A model generated the notes under the pieces. The model worked only from the letters and a program-made list of their open reading frames with translations, did not search any database and had not been told where the DNA came from. Of a DNA stretch of 64,000 nt, positions 35,655 to 48,767 are shown one piece after another. Made by a program: the position numbers and the translations under genes. Every line of letters begins with the position of its first letter. Position 1 is the first letter of the stretch. Origin of the DNA: UBA5158 sp963692955 (lineage in GTDB: Bacteria; Pseudomonadota; Gammaproteobacteria; DSM-16500); assembly GCA_963692955.1 (NCBI GenBank), contig OY843587.1:2294001-2358000 (forward strand), in the 5' to 3' direction.

Positions 35655-35730
35655 TGGAGCTGGCGGTCGGAATCGAACCGACGACCTACTGATTACAAAT
35701 CAGTTGCTCTACCGACTGAGCTACGCCAGC
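35655..35730 (-). tRNA. tRNA-Thr (TGT)
   Basis: Acceptor GCTGGCG / CGCCAGC, anticodon loop TTTGTAA (anticodon TGT) and encoded CCA. It is the first gene of the tRNA-tuf transcript. The 136-base gap to tRNA-Tyr is AT-rich without further features. Confidence 0.95.
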
Positions 35731-35757
35731 AATAACCTACCCAAAATCAGGTCAGCA

Positions 35758-35786
35758 ATTCTATGAAATTAAAAAAGTAATAGCAA
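35758..35786 (-). promoter_or_regulatory. Promoter of the tRNA-tuf operon
   Basis: On the - strand TTGCTA and TAGAAT are separated by 17 bases, with an AT-rich stretch between and upstream. It lies 28 bases before tRNA-Thr(TGT). It would drive Thr-Tyr-Gly-Thr-tuf and possibly tRNA-Trp-secE-nusG. Confidence 0.7.
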
Positions 35787-35799
35787 ACAAATTAATGAT

Positions 35800-36318
35800 T
35801 TATTTGATATACGTTCTTTTTTTCGGAGTAGTACACAGTAATTCATCTAACTGTTTCACAACATCTGCTTTATTCGTATTATTTATGAGTGTTATGTGCG
35901 TCAATTGTGGTGATTCGAAATTAACACTGATTTTCTTTGCGTAATCAGGATCAACTTCGCGATGGCTTTTGTGCAAGCGTGTTTGAATCGTTTCAACATC
36001 GGCTTGTACATGAATGAATTTCGCGGCAGGAAAAGCGTCTTGGATTTCCAAACGGTTTTTTTCTTTATAAAGCGCTTGGGTCACGACGAGATTTTCATTT
36101 GCGCCGGTACTTTGTAATGTCGTAATTTTATTTTTGATGTCAGTGGTGAATTTGTCACGCATTGCTTGCGTAAACATTTTTTTTTGCGCGATGCAGTCAC
36201 GCATCGCTTGCGGCAATATGCTGTCAGCGTCAAAAAACTCAAAACCAAAATCTTGTTCTAAAATTTCAGCAACGAAGTTTTTTCCTGAACCGCTGAGCCC
36301 GAATAAAATGATCAGCAT
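35800..36318 (-). CDS. P-loop kinase-like NTPase (gluconate/shikimate/adenylate kinase fold)
   Basis: A 172-residue cytosolic protein with a Walker A motif GLSGSGKN at residues 7-14, then a small-molecule-kinase layout: FDADSILP in the substrate-binding region, and a lid-like helix with Arg (QTRLHKSHREVDPDY). The overall shape resembles gluconokinase or dephospho-CoA kinase-like proteins, but no family signature fixes the substrate. It sits between the rrn terminator and the tRNA promoter, its coding end lying only 14 bases upstream of the tRNA -35 box. Confidence 0.7.
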   Translation of the reverse strand: MLIILFGLSGSGKNFVAEILEQDFGFEFFDADSILPQAMRDCIAQKKMFTQAMRDKFTTDIKNKITTLQSTGANENLVVTQALYKEKNRLEIQDAFPAAKFIHVQADVETIQTRLHKSHREVDPDYAKKISVNFESPQLTHITLINNTNKADVVKQLDELLCTTPKKRTYIK

Positions 36319-36330
36319 GCATATCTCTTT

Positions 36331-36367
36331 AAAAATAAAAAACCCCCGGACCTAAGTCCGAGGGTTT
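36331..36367 (-). terminator. rrn operon terminator
   Basis: On the - strand AAACCCTCGGAC pairs with GTCCGGGGGTTT (one T-G wobble) around loop TTAG, followed by TTTATTTTT. It lies just downstream of 5S rRNA and is a strong intrinsic terminator. Confidence 0.9.
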
Positions 36368-36377
36368 GACGATAAGG

Positions 36378-36493
36378 GCCTGGCAATGACCTACTTTCAC
36401 ATGAGTAGTCTCACACTATCATCGGCGCGGAGTGGTTTCACTTCTGAGTTCGAGATGGGATCAGGTGGTTCCCACACGCTATGGTCGCCAGGC
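36378..36493 (-). rRNA. rrf: 5S ribosomal RNA
   Basis: About 116 bases with closing stem GCCTGGC / GCCAGGC and the conserved CCCATCTCGAACTCAGAAGT segment on the - strand. It is the last RNA of the rrn operon. Ends are set by the terminal stem and may be off by a few bases. Confidence 0.95.
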
Positions 36494-36620
36494 AAACTAA
36501 CTGTTTTGGGTGCAGGATGTTTTGTGTTGCTTTGGTGTTACTGGGTATTGCTTCCTACTAGCCCCTTGGTGAAGTAAAGCGATTAAGATCGCTGTATGCT
36601 GTCAATCAAAACTACTGAGG

Positions 36621-39542
<2,922 letters not shown>

Positions 39543-40049
39543 CTTAGTAGTTTCGACTTCGTGAATTGGGTTCGCTTGGTTTCTTTGTTGTAAGCAAAAC
39601 AACTAAAAACTTGAAACTAACTTCCATCCACCAATAAAAAATCTCACTCAAAAAGCTATACAGCATACTAAGTAACACTTCATTTGTTGCTTTCTTTCAT
39701 TTTGATTTGCTGTGCATACAGTTGTACGTCCGCATCATTTGCTAAACGCGCGTCAACTTACTCAGAAGAGTTGATAATCATTTAATAAATGATTAAACAA
39801 CGTCGCTCCTCATAAGAAGATGGCCGTCTAGAAATGGCTTTCGCGCTTTCTATACTCGCTTTACTTCACCAAATTGTTAAAGATCAGAGTAAATCATCAA
39901 GATACTACCCACTGCACAGAAGCTTCAGTTTTCACGCAAGCTTCTCGCTCAGTGCCTAATACCCTAGGGTTTATTCTTAAAAAAAAAGAAAAAGAAAACC
40001 GGGTTAATCAAATAAAACAAAACTTCGAACTCAAAGTTGCTGCACTTAC
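39543..40049 (-). other. 23S-tRNA-Ala internal transcribed spacer with boxA-like element
   Basis: A 507-base rrn spacer. A boxA-like TGATCTTTAACAATTT on the - strand (about 39872-39887) resembles the Nus antitermination site. An 8-bp palindrome AATCATTT / AAATGATT lies at 39776-39794. The rest is AT-rich and forms the processing stems around 23S; no gene is seen in it. Confidence 0.6.
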
Positions 40050-40125
40050 TGGTGGAGACAGTCGGGATCGAACCGACGACCCCCTGCTTGCAAAGCAGGT
40101 GCTCTCCCAGCTGAGCTATGCCCCC
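40050..40125 (-). tRNA. tRNA-Ala (TGC)
   Basis: Acceptor GGGGGCA / TGTCTCC with wobble pairs, anticodon loop TTTGCAA (anticodon TGC) and encoded CCA. It is the second tRNA of the 16S-23S spacer. Confidence 0.95.
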
Positions 40126-40145
40126 TTCATTCCTAGCGTCGATAA

Positions 40146-40222
<77 letters not shown>

Positions 40223-40358
40223 GCTCGCACGATTTTTCTGGTAGATTCTCGATTCAGCGTCAGTGTTTCTTAATTCGTTCGCTTCTCTTTCTTCTCTTTG
40301 TTCTTACCAAGCAATAAGTGTGGATACCTACGTCAACTTCTATCATTAGATATTTTTG

Positions 40359-41898
<1,540 letters not shown>

Positions 41899-42042
41899 AA
41901 ATCGGAAATATTTAATCTCTTAACTCGATATAATCACTTTGCGATTATTTCTGTCTTGCACTCAAAGTACTTTTACATCGTTTATTGCTTGATCTAATCT
42001 CAAGTCATTAACGTAAGTACCCACACTTATTGCTTGGCTTAA

Positions 42043-42124
42043 TTTTTAAAGAACATGTGAGCGGTTCGAATATCTACACTCATCCAGAGACGACGAATTC
42101 TACAGCCAACAGATTGTTTGTCAA
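42043..42124 (-). promoter_or_regulatory. rrn promoter and leader boxA
   Basis: TTGACA (42124-42119) and TAGAAT (42102-42097) on the - strand are 16 bases apart, an rRNA P1-type promoter; transcription should start near 42090. A boxA-like TGTTCTTTAAAAA follows at 42055-42043. The 258-base interval between 16S and msrB holds only this promoter and the rrn leader. Confidence 0.85.
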
Positions 42125-42156
42125 CAGTAATTATCGAAGTTTTCCAAAAGTTTCTC

Positions 42157-42555
42157 TTACGCAGGCTTTGAATCATCCTTCTCAAAGCGTAAAGCGGCCG
42201 AATTTATGCAATATCGCATGCGCGTCGGCATGGGGCCATCCGGAAACAAATGCCCGAGATGCGCATCGCATTGGCTACACGTACACTCTATACGCTGCAT
42301 ACCATGTGAATCGTCCGTCGTTTCTTTAATCGCCTCACTATCATAAGGCCGCATGTAACTCGGCCAACCCGTTCCCGAATCGAATTTATCGTCGGAGCGG
42401 AATAGTTTGGCGCCGCAGCAAACACAGGCATAAACGCCGGTTTCTTTATTATTTAGGTACTCACCGGTGAATGGCGGCTCTGTGCCCTTCAATCGGCAAA
42501 TTTTAAATTGCTCCGGGGTCAACTTCTCATCTTCGGGTTTTTTAGCCGACATCAT
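42157..42555 (-). CDS. msrB: Peptide-methionine (R)-S-oxide reductase MsrB
   Basis: A protein of about 132 residues that reduces methionine-R-sulfoxide in proteins. It has two CxxC zinc pairs (CVCCGAKLF and CTCSQCDAHLGH), the SGTGWPSY motif and the C-terminal RYCINSAALRF with the catalytic Cys. AGGAG lies five bases before the ATG at 42555 and eight before the ATG at 42552; either could be used. It is cytosolic, with no signal peptide. It is followed by the rrn promoter and divergent from xseB. Confidence 0.95.
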   Translation of the reverse strand: MMSAKKPEDEKLTPEQFKICRLKGTEPPFTGEYLNNKETGVYACVCCGAKLFRSDDKFDSGTGWPSYMRPYDSEAIKETTDDSHGMQRIECTCSQCDAHLGHLFPDGPMPTRMRYCINSAALRFEKDDSKPA

Positions 42556-42632
42556 CAATTCTCCTTTACTAATTTAGTCAGAGTATATTGTAATACCGCA
42601 CTGACGATAATGTAATTTGGGAGTACTAGCCC

Positions 42633-42872
42633 GTGACCCGCAAAATTAAAGCGCCCGACTTAGAGAACTCCATCACGGAGATCAATTCCCTGATAGAACA
42701 AATGGAACAGGGTGAATTAAGTCTGGAACAGTCCCTAGAAAAGTTTGAACGCGGTATCACGCTGATAAAGCATTGCCAAAAAGTACTGCAAGAGGCCGAA
42801 CAAAAAGTTCAAATTCTTATTCAAAACAATGAAACAGAAGAGTTGCAAGTCTATGAAGATAAGGAAGAATAA
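42633..42872 (+). CDS. xseB: Exodeoxyribonuclease VII small subunit
   Basis: A 79-residue, mostly helical protein with the family pattern EINSLIEQMEQGELSLEQSL and EKFERGITLIKHCQKVLQEA. It pairs with XseA (not in the window) to degrade single-stranded DNA. The start is GTG with GGAG ten bases upstream. It lies two bases before ispA, a conserved pairing. Confidence 0.95.
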   Translation: MTRKIKAPDLENSITEINSLIEQMEQGELSLEQSLEKFERGITLIKHCQKVLQEAEQKVQILIQNNETEELQVYEDKEE

Positions 42873-42874
42873 CC

Positions 42875-43747
42875 TTGCTGCTACCTGAACTTATCGAAAT
42901 TTCACGCGCCCGCATAGAAAATCTACTTGATAATTATATCACACATTCCAATATTTGCTCACCCGCGTTGCAAAAAAGCATGCGTTATAGCGTATTAAAT
43001 GGAGGGAAAAGATTGCGTCCCCTCCTGGTATACGCGGCCGGGCTCGCGTTAGGTGCCCCCATGGATAATTGTGATTTACCGGCGGCGGCCATCGAATTAA
43101 TCCATTCTTACTCCCTTGTCCATGACGATTTACCTGCGATGGATAACGCGGATTTACGGCGTGGAAAACCGGCTTGTCATAAAGTTTTTGGCGAAGCGAT
43201 GGGATTATTGGCGGGAGATGCGCTGCAAACCATGGCTTTCCAACTGTTGTCGCAGCGCTCTATTATTTTGAATACCGAACAGCGTTTGAAAATGATTTCG
43301 ATTTTAAGTAATGCGAGCGGCGCGGAAGGCATGGCGGGCGGTCAAGCGCTTGATCTGCACGGTAATATTGATAATTTAGCGGATTTATCCCGCTTACACA
43401 GTTTAAAAACCGCCGCGTTATGGATGGCTAGTGTGCGACTTGGCGTGGTGGCGGCAGGCTTTGAGGATAACGACGCGCTAGAAACTTATGCCGCTGATCT
43501 TGGCCTCGCGTTTCAAATCCAAGATGATTTGTTGGATTTAGAAGGTGATGAAAGCACGCTTGGCAAGCCGCCAGGCATCGATGTTATCAATAAAAAAATC
43601 ACGTATCCGCAGCTGCTTGGCATAGCGAAATCCAAGCAAAAAGTCGCGCAATTAACCCATTCCGCGTTAGCCGCCATTCAACCGCTCGGCGCCAATGGCA
43701 ATCTCCTCGGTGAACTCGCCGAATATTTATTACATCGCAAATATTAA
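42875..43747 (+). CDS. ispA: (2E,6E)-farnesyl diphosphate synthase
   Basis: A 290-residue trans-prenyltransferase that condenses IPP with DMAPP and geranyl diphosphate. The first Asp-rich motif is DDLPAMD (84-90), the bacterial form with two extra residues; LNGGKRLRPLL and the second motif QIQDDLLDLEGD are present. The start is TTG. In many gammaproteobacteria dxs follows ispA; here nrdR does, and the mevalonate operon 5 kb away would supply IPP. Confidence 0.95.
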   Translation: MLLPELIEISRARIENLLDNYITHSNICSPALQKSMRYSVLNGGKRLRPLLVYAAGLALGAPMDNCDLPAAAIELIHSYSLVHDDLPAMDNADLRRGKPACHKVFGEAMGLLAGDALQTMAFQLLSQRSIILNTEQRLKMISILSNASGAEGMAGGQALDLHGNIDNLADLSRLHSLKTAALWMASVRLGVVAAGFEDNDALETYAADLGLAFQIQDDLLDLEGDESTLGKPPGIDVINKKITYPQLLGIAKSKQKVAQLTHSALAAIQPLGANGNLLGELAEYLLHRKY

Positions 43748-43835
43748 AAACCCCCTGTTTTTTATTCCAAAATCAGCTAAACTGCATGCGAAAAACACAG
43801 GCTTTAATGCTTCTCCAACAGTGAGTGAGAAACAT

Positions 43836-44306
43836 ATGTATTGCCCATTTTGTAATGCTATCGATACGAAAGTAACTGACTCGCGCCTCATTCGTGAAGG
43901 CAATCAAATCCGCCGCCGGCGCGAATGTTTAGATTGCAAAGAACGCTTCACCACGTTTGAAACGGCGGAATTGTCTTTGCCGCGCGTGATTAAACGCGAC
44001 GGCCGCCGTGACGCTTTCCGGGAAGACAAATTGCGCGGCGGTATGGTGCGCGCTTTAGAAAAACGACCAGTCAGTCTCGAACAAATTGAAACGGCGCTCA
44101 GCCGTATTTTGCATAAGTCACGCGCCAGCGGCGAACGGGAAATTCCGTCGTTGCAAATCGGCGAATGGGTCATGGAAGAATTACATAATTTAGATCAAGT
44201 CGCGTATGTACGCTTTGCGTCGGTGTATCGAAGTTTTCAAGATATAAATGAATTTCGTGAAGAAATCAGTCGGCTTGAAAATAATATAAAAACAGAAACC
44301 CCCTAA
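43836..44306 (+). CDS. nrdR: Transcriptional repressor NrdR
   Basis: A 156-residue regulator of ribonucleotide reductase genes. The N-terminal zinc ribbon has Cys3, Cys6, Cys31 and Cys34 (MYCPFCNAIDTKVTDSRLIR), followed by an ATP-cone from about 49 (PRVIKRDGRRDAFREDKL). A longer in-frame reading from 43695 overlaps ispA and lacks the family start, so ATG 43836 is chosen. Confidence 0.97.
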   Translation: MYCPFCNAIDTKVTDSRLIREGNQIRRRRECLDCKERFTTFETAELSLPRVIKRDGRRDAFREDKLRGGMVRALEKRPVSLEQIETALSRILHKSRASGEREIPSLQIGEWVMEELHNLDQVAYVRFASVYRSFQDINEFREEISRLENNIKTETP

Positions 44307-44333
44307 ACACTGCTCTTTCAAAAAGGTAAATGA

Positions 44334-44777
44334 ATGAATCCAAACGCACGGCGTCAGGCCCGCCATTATGCTTTACAAGCTCTTTATCAAGCGAACATGG
44401 CCGGCGGTACCGCGCGCGATATTGAAATGCAATTCGTCGCGAATCAAATTAAGAAAAAAGTCGATCTAGAATATTTCAAAGAATTGCTGCATGCCGGTTT
44501 GGAAAAACAAAAAGAACTCGATTTATTCATGAAACCTTTTTTGAAACGTCCCATCGATGAACTTGATCCGATTGAATTATCTATTTTGCGTTTGTCGATT
44601 TATGAATTGGCATACCGCTTAGATGTGCCGTACCGCGTCGTGATTAATGAGGCGTTAGAATTAACGAAAAAATTTGGTTCGGTCGAAGGTTATAAATTCG
44701 TGAATGGTGTGCTAGATCAGGCCGCGCGAAAAATTCGTAAAGTCGAAGTCGCCGCCGATACAAAGCAGGCAAAATGA
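44334..44777 (+). CDS. nusB: Transcription antitermination factor NusB
   Basis: A 147-residue all-helical protein that binds boxA RNA with S10/NusE. Motifs: RRQARHYALQALYQANMAG and YRVVINEALELTKKFGSVEG. Its likely targets, the boxA-like elements of the rrn operon, and its partner rpsJ are both in this window. It overlaps thiL by four bases. Confidence 0.96.
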   Translation: MNPNARRQARHYALQALYQANMAGGTARDIEMQFVANQIKKKVDLEYFKELLHAGLEKQKELDLFMKPFLKRPIDELDPIELSILRLSIYELAYRLDVPYRVVINEALELTKKFGSVEGYKFVNGVLDQAARKIRKVEVAADTKQAK

Positions 44778-45703
44778 CAGAATTCGAAGTAATCGAAAAA
44801 TTTTTTAAGCAAACTATTCAGCGCGCCGATGTGGTGTTAGGCAGCGGTGATGATTGCGCTATCGTCGCTGTCCCGCCGCAACAACAATTAGCCGTTACCA
44901 CCGATACGTTAGTGAGTGGCGTGCATTTTTTTGAAAATACCGCGGCGTATGATATTGGCTATAAATCGTTAGCCGTAAATTTAAGTGATTTAGCGGCGAT
45001 GGGTGCGCGACCTGCGTGGGTGACGTTGGCGTTGACACTGCCGGCGGCGGATGAAAAATGGTTAGCGGAATTTTGCAGCGGGTTTTTTGCGTTAGCGCAG
45101 CGTTTTAATTTGCAATTGATCGGCGGGGATTTGACGCGGGGCCCGTTGAGTATCACGGTGCAGGCGCAAGGATTTTTACCGCGCGGTAAAGCGTTGACGC
45201 GTGCTGGGGCTAAGCCTGACGATTTGATTTTTGTTTCTGGCACGCTGGGTGACGCGGCATTAGCGTTACATTGTTTGCAAGAAAAAATTCCGGTGGATGA
45301 ATTTGCGTTGACCCGTTTGCACCGGCCACTGCCGCAAGTTGAGTTGGGTGAAAAAATTTTAGATCACGCGCATGCGGCGATTGATATTTCTGACGGGCTC
45401 GCGGCTGACTTGAAACATATATTAGGAAAAAGTTCTGTCGGCGCTATCGTCGATGTGGATAGTTTGCCGTTATCAGATGTCATGCGCGCAGCCGTGTCAC
45501 CGGAGGAAGCCATCGCACTCGCTCTCAACGGCGGCGATGATTACGAATTATGTTTTACTCTCCCGGCCGCGCAGACGGACACGTTGCGTGATATGCAATT
45601 ACCTATTACTTGCATCGGTAAAATCACTACACAAAAAACTTTAGAGTTACATCAGAATGGAAAAATTTATCATGGAAAAATCGCTGGTTTCCAACACTTT
45701 TAA
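44774..45703 (+). CDS. thiL: Thiamine-monophosphate kinase
   Basis: A 309-residue AIR-synthase-fold kinase making thiamine diphosphate from thiamine monophosphate. Motifs: VVLGSGDDCAIV, TTDTLVSGVHFFENT, KSLAVNLSDLAAMGARPAWV and the C-terminal NGGDDYELCFTL. ATGA overlap with nusB suggests translational coupling. The order nusB-thiL-pgpA is standard for gammaproteobacteria. Confidence 0.96.
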   Translation: MTEFEVIEKFFKQTIQRADVVLGSGDDCAIVAVPPQQQLAVTTDTLVSGVHFFENTAAYDIGYKSLAVNLSDLAAMGARPAWVTLALTLPAADEKWLAEFCSGFFALAQRFNLQLIGGDLTRGPLSITVQAQGFLPRGKALTRAGAKPDDLIFVSGTLGDAALALHCLQEKIPVDEFALTRLHRPLPQVELGEKILDHAHAAIDISDGLAADLKHILGKSSVGAIVDVDSLPLSDVMRAAVSPEEAIALALNGGDDYELCFTLPAAQTDTLRDMQLPITCIGKITTQKTLELHQNGKIYHGKIAGFQHF

Positions 45704-46202
45704 ACGTGATTACACGTGCATCGCGCCCATCCCCGAAAAAGTTTGGCAAGATCCATTATATTTTATCGCGTTTGGATTTGGCACGGGCACGATGCCGTTT
45801 GCGCCCGGCACGTTTGGCACGCTGATGGCCGTGCCGATTTATTTATTGATGGCGCCGCTGCGGCCGCTGTCATATTTAATTTTGTTGGTTGCGATTATAA
45901 CGTTCAGCATGTGGTTATGCGGCAAAGTGACAAAAGAAATTGGCGTCGAAGATCATCAAGGCATGAACTTGGATGAAATCGTCGGTTATTTGGTGACGAT
46001 GTTTTATATTCCTTTCGGCTGGGGCTGGATGTTGGCAGGGTTTGTGTTGTTTAGACTATTCGATATTTGGAAACCTTGGCCGATAAATTTGGTGGATAGA
46101 CATGTGCATGGCGGGATTGGCATGATCTTAGATGATGTGTTGGCGGGAGTGTTTAGTTGCGCCCTGCTGTCGATGGCGGCATATATAAAGGTTTATTTAT
46201 GA
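45657..46202 (+). CDS. pgpA: Phosphatidylglycerophosphatase A
   Basis: A protein of up to 181 residues that dephosphorylates PGP to phosphatidylglycerol in the inner membrane. Motifs: GFGTGTMPFAPGTFGTL, GVEDHQGMNLDEIVGY (with the Asp/Glu metal ligands) and FRLFDIWKPWPI. It has about four hydrophobic segments. It overlaps thiL by 47 bases if the ATG at 45657 is used; the ATG at 45672 is an equally good start. Confidence 0.95.
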   Translation: MEKFIMEKSLVSNTFKRDYTCIAPIPEKVWQDPLYFIAFGFGTGTMPFAPGTFGTLMAVPIYLLMAPLRPLSYLILLVAIITFSMWLCGKVTKEIGVEDHQGMNLDEIVGYLVTMFYIPFGWGWMLAGFVLFRLFDIWKPWPINLVDRHVHGGIGMILDDVLAGVFSCALLSMAAYIKVYL

Positions 46203-46606
46203 ATTGGGCGGCGGCTGCGTTTTTTGCGTTGAGTGGTTTTGGGTTGTGGGGATTATTCACGAAACTCTCTGTCGTGCACATCGATGCGAAAAGCGCGTTG
46301 GTGTATCAGACAGTCGGGGTGTTGTTGGTGGGATTGTTTACGCTTGGGTTTATGAATTTTAAGCCGGAGACGAATGTGAAAGGCGTGAGTTATGCCGTGT
46401 TGACGGGGCTAGCTTATGGGGTTGGGTGTTTGTTTTATTTTGTCGCGGCTAGTAAAGGAAAGATTATTACTGTGGTGACGTTTACGGCGTTATATCCTTT
46501 AGTTACGATTCTTTTGGCATATTGGTTTTTGAAAGAAGCGGTGACGTTGAAACAATGCGTTGGGATTGGGGTGGCGTTTGTGGCTATGGCGTTGATGGCT
46601 TATTAG
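46199..46606 (+). CDS. Half-size EamA/DMT-type membrane transporter
   Basis: A 135-residue protein with about five membrane helices, one EamA-like unit (typical family members have two). WGLFTKLSV near the N-terminus and a C-terminal LAYWFLKEAVTLKQCVGIGV fit a drug/metabolite transporter half. The ATG overlaps the pgpA stop by four bases (ATGA), so this start is preferred over an upstream in-frame one. It would need to dimerise. The substrate is unknown. Confidence 0.8.
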   Translation: MNWAAAAFFALSGFGLWGLFTKLSVVHIDAKSALVYQTVGVLLVGLFTLGFMNFKPETNVKGVSYAVLTGLAYGVGCLFYFVAASKGKIITVVTFTALYPLVTILLAYWFLKEAVTLKQCVGIGVAFVAMALMAY

Positions 46607-46619
46607 GTATTTTGATTTT

Positions 46620-46650
46620 GTTGCGCTTCGCTGCGCGCTGCCCAGCCTAC
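46620..46650. repeat. Short intergenic repeat-like palindrome
   Basis: GTTGCGCTTCGCTGCGCGCT followed by GCCCAGCCTAC has the look of the dispersed GTAGG...GGG-type intergenic repeats of gammaproteobacteria. It lies between convergent genes. There is only one copy in the window, so this is a suggestion. Confidence 0.3.
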
Positions 46651-46677
46651 ATTTTATGGTTTGGCCAACATGCGATT

Positions 46678-47699
46678 TTAATTGTTGTTTAGCGCGGCAT
46701 AGCTGTAGTCATCTTCTGCTTCATGAATTTCTTCGATAGTATTTCTTCTTGATCCACATCGCATGACGGAACATATCACTAGCGCTAGCAAAAATAGCGT
46801 TCCGCCTAAGGCAATTAAACTCTCCGGCCAAAATAATGTGCCGCGATGTTGTGTTGGTCGGTTTTGGGATTGAATGACACGGTACATATTGCAGGCGGTC
46901 GCTTCGTCGAAGGGTTGCGAATAACAATTTGTTGAGTAGTTCGTTGATCTGTTGAAACACTCCGGCATGAAATGCAAACGATAAGCGCCCAAGGTCAAAT
47001 TGATTTTAGTTTCAATTGCGTCGGTATCGATGCTGGCATAGCCTATTTGTCGGAGATAATCTTGGGCTTTTGCTAAAGTAGTATTTTGTTTTACTTCGTC
47101 CGGGCATTCGATTTTTTCGTTTACGCTTTGCGAAATATCTTTATGCGCGAGTTCTTTCCAGGGCAGCGTCGGGCCTGGATCACTTTTTCCGAAGACGGTT
47201 ATGTTGTTTTGAGTTCGCCAAGGCGCGACATCGGCGTGCGCTAACACATTCTCCGCGGGTATGGCGTAAGTTTTTTGAAGTTGTTTTACTAGCAGAACTA
47301 ATGCCTTTATTTGCTCTGTTTGATAGGGTTCAAAATAAGTAAAATCTAAGCTTTCATTTAACAATGCGCGTGCATAATTCGGCATACTATTTCTATGCCG
47401 ATCGCAAAATCATTTAAGCCGGAAAAATTTCGCCAATGACTAACGCCAGCATGTCTAGCGCGTAACGGGATTTTTACAACCTCGTAAGCAAGTAAATAAT
47501 TTGAATCATTTTGTTCGGGAATGTAAAAGTGAGTACTGACTTGATATTCAATCCACGTCGTCTGTGGGTCGCGATAGCCGGAACAATGCAATAAAACAAA
47601 ACGCGGTTGAATAGTTTTGTTATCAAAATAAGGATTATAAATTGGCGCAGGTAAAATCTGTAAATTTCGTTTTGGTTTTCGCGAATATACGGTAAGCAT
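46678..47699 (-). pseudogene. AmiD-like N-acetylmuramoyl-L-alanine amidase, interrupted by an apparent frameshift
   Basis: Two overlapping - strand reading frames make one amidase. The first (47358-47699) has FVLLHCSGY with the first zinc His and HAGVSHWRNFSGLNDFAIGI, then runs out of frame at GIEI. The second (to 46678, in frame from about 47385) continues with NYARALLNESLDF, HADVAPWR and KSDPGP, the second His and Asp ligands. One missing A in the GAAAT run near 47384 would restore GIE-NSMPNYA. A peptidoglycan-binding-like region (LAKAQDYLRQIGY) and a C-terminal membrane helix (ESLIALGGTLFLLALVICSV) follow. Real decay, programmed slippage or a sequencing error are all possible. Confidence 0.75.
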
Positions 47700-47762
47700 G
47701 GGAAAATCGTCTGGGTTACGCTCAAATAAAGCCGAATTGTAGCATAAAAATAGTGGTTTTGC

Positions 47763-48767
47763 CTATGCGGTTAAAAACGGCTGTAACACCGTCGCTTGAG
47801 AAAAATGCGTGGTTATCGCGTTGATTTCATTCTGCAAAAATAATAATTTTATGTTAGGGCCGGCGTCTTGAGTGAAATACACTTCCAAACCTTTGTTACG
47901 TAAATCCCAAATTTTTTGGATCGCGCTGTTGGTACTTTCTAAAGAATAATTGACTGGGGGGTTGGCATGTCGCATGGTCGCGTGCATGGCGATGGCGTTT
48001 GATTCCGCGGTTTCACCTAGCAACGTAAAATCTTTTTTGTTAATCGCGGCTTTGATATTGGCTAAATCTTCGGTGACTTTCGCTGGCCACGTTGCATATA
48101 AAGCGCTGGTTTCCACGGTCCGCTGCATAGCTTCTCTGGAGGAAATGGATTTTTCTTTTTTATTTAATATTAATAAACCCACACATAAATCTTGCCACGT
48201 TTGTGTGATCGGCGCGCCTCTGCTGTCTAAACCATCCGCGCGTTCGCCGGCGTGCCATTCCACAAAACCTTGCCAGAGCGAGCGCGTGGCGCTGCCGCTG
48301 CCCAGCCGCGCGAGTACCGCTAACTTTTCCGCGGGCAGTTGCCAACCCATGACTTGATCTAGCGCTTTGGTCACGGACGCAAAGCCTGCGGCGGATGACG
48401 CTAAGCCGGCGGCGATGGGAATATTACTCGTGAGCGTGATGTCGAATTTTGGTTGCAAATGCGCGCGGTATAAATCTAAAAAATGAATTAAGCGTTGCGC
48501 GAACGGTGAATCCGCCGCGAGGGGTTTGCCGTTTAACGTTATGCTGTCACGGTCGGCATCGGTAATGACTAATTTCGCGGTGGCGCCTTTCGCTCCTAAT
48601 GAAATAGATAAACTCGGCGTGACGGGTAAATTTAATTCTTGATCGCGCTTGCCCCAATATTTGCAGAGCGCGATGTTAGACGGCGCGAACGCTTCGCCTT
48701 GCGTATGTTGCGGCGCTGCTTGCCACTGCTCACCTAAAATTTGTTTGACGGTTTCAATTTTTTTCAC
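47763..48767 (-). CDS. mvaD: Diphosphomevalonate decarboxylase
   Basis: A 334-residue GHMP-family enzyme making IPP from mevalonate diphosphate. Motifs: APSNIALCKYWGKRDQELNL, TPSLSISLG and the GHMP loop IPIAAGLASSAAGFASVTKA; WQGFVEWHAG corresponds to the SGSACRSLYGGFV region (here GSGSATRSLWQGFVEW). It is the last gene of the mevalonate operon and overlaps the upstream kinase gene by 14 bases. Confidence 0.95.
   Translation of the reverse strand: MKKIETVKQILGEQWQAAPQHTQGEAFAPSNIALCKYWGKRDQELNLPVTPSLSISLGAKGATAKLVITDADRDSITLNGKPLAADSPFAQRLIHFLDLYRAHLQPKFDITLTSNIPIAAGLASSAAGFASVTKALDQVMGWQLPAEKLAVLARLGSGSATRSLWQGFVEWHAGERADGLDSRGAPITQTWQDLCVGLLILNKKEKSISSREAMQRTVETSALYATWPAKVTEDLANIKAAINKKDFTLLGETAESNAIAMHATMRHANPPVNYSLESTNSAIQKIWDLRNKGLEVYFTQDAGPNIKLLFLQNEINAITTHFSQATVLQPFLTA

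Noticed and set aside
43695..43835. A 47-residue N-terminal extension for NrdR
   Set aside because: It overlaps ispA and precedes the conserved MYCPFC zinc ribbon that begins the family.
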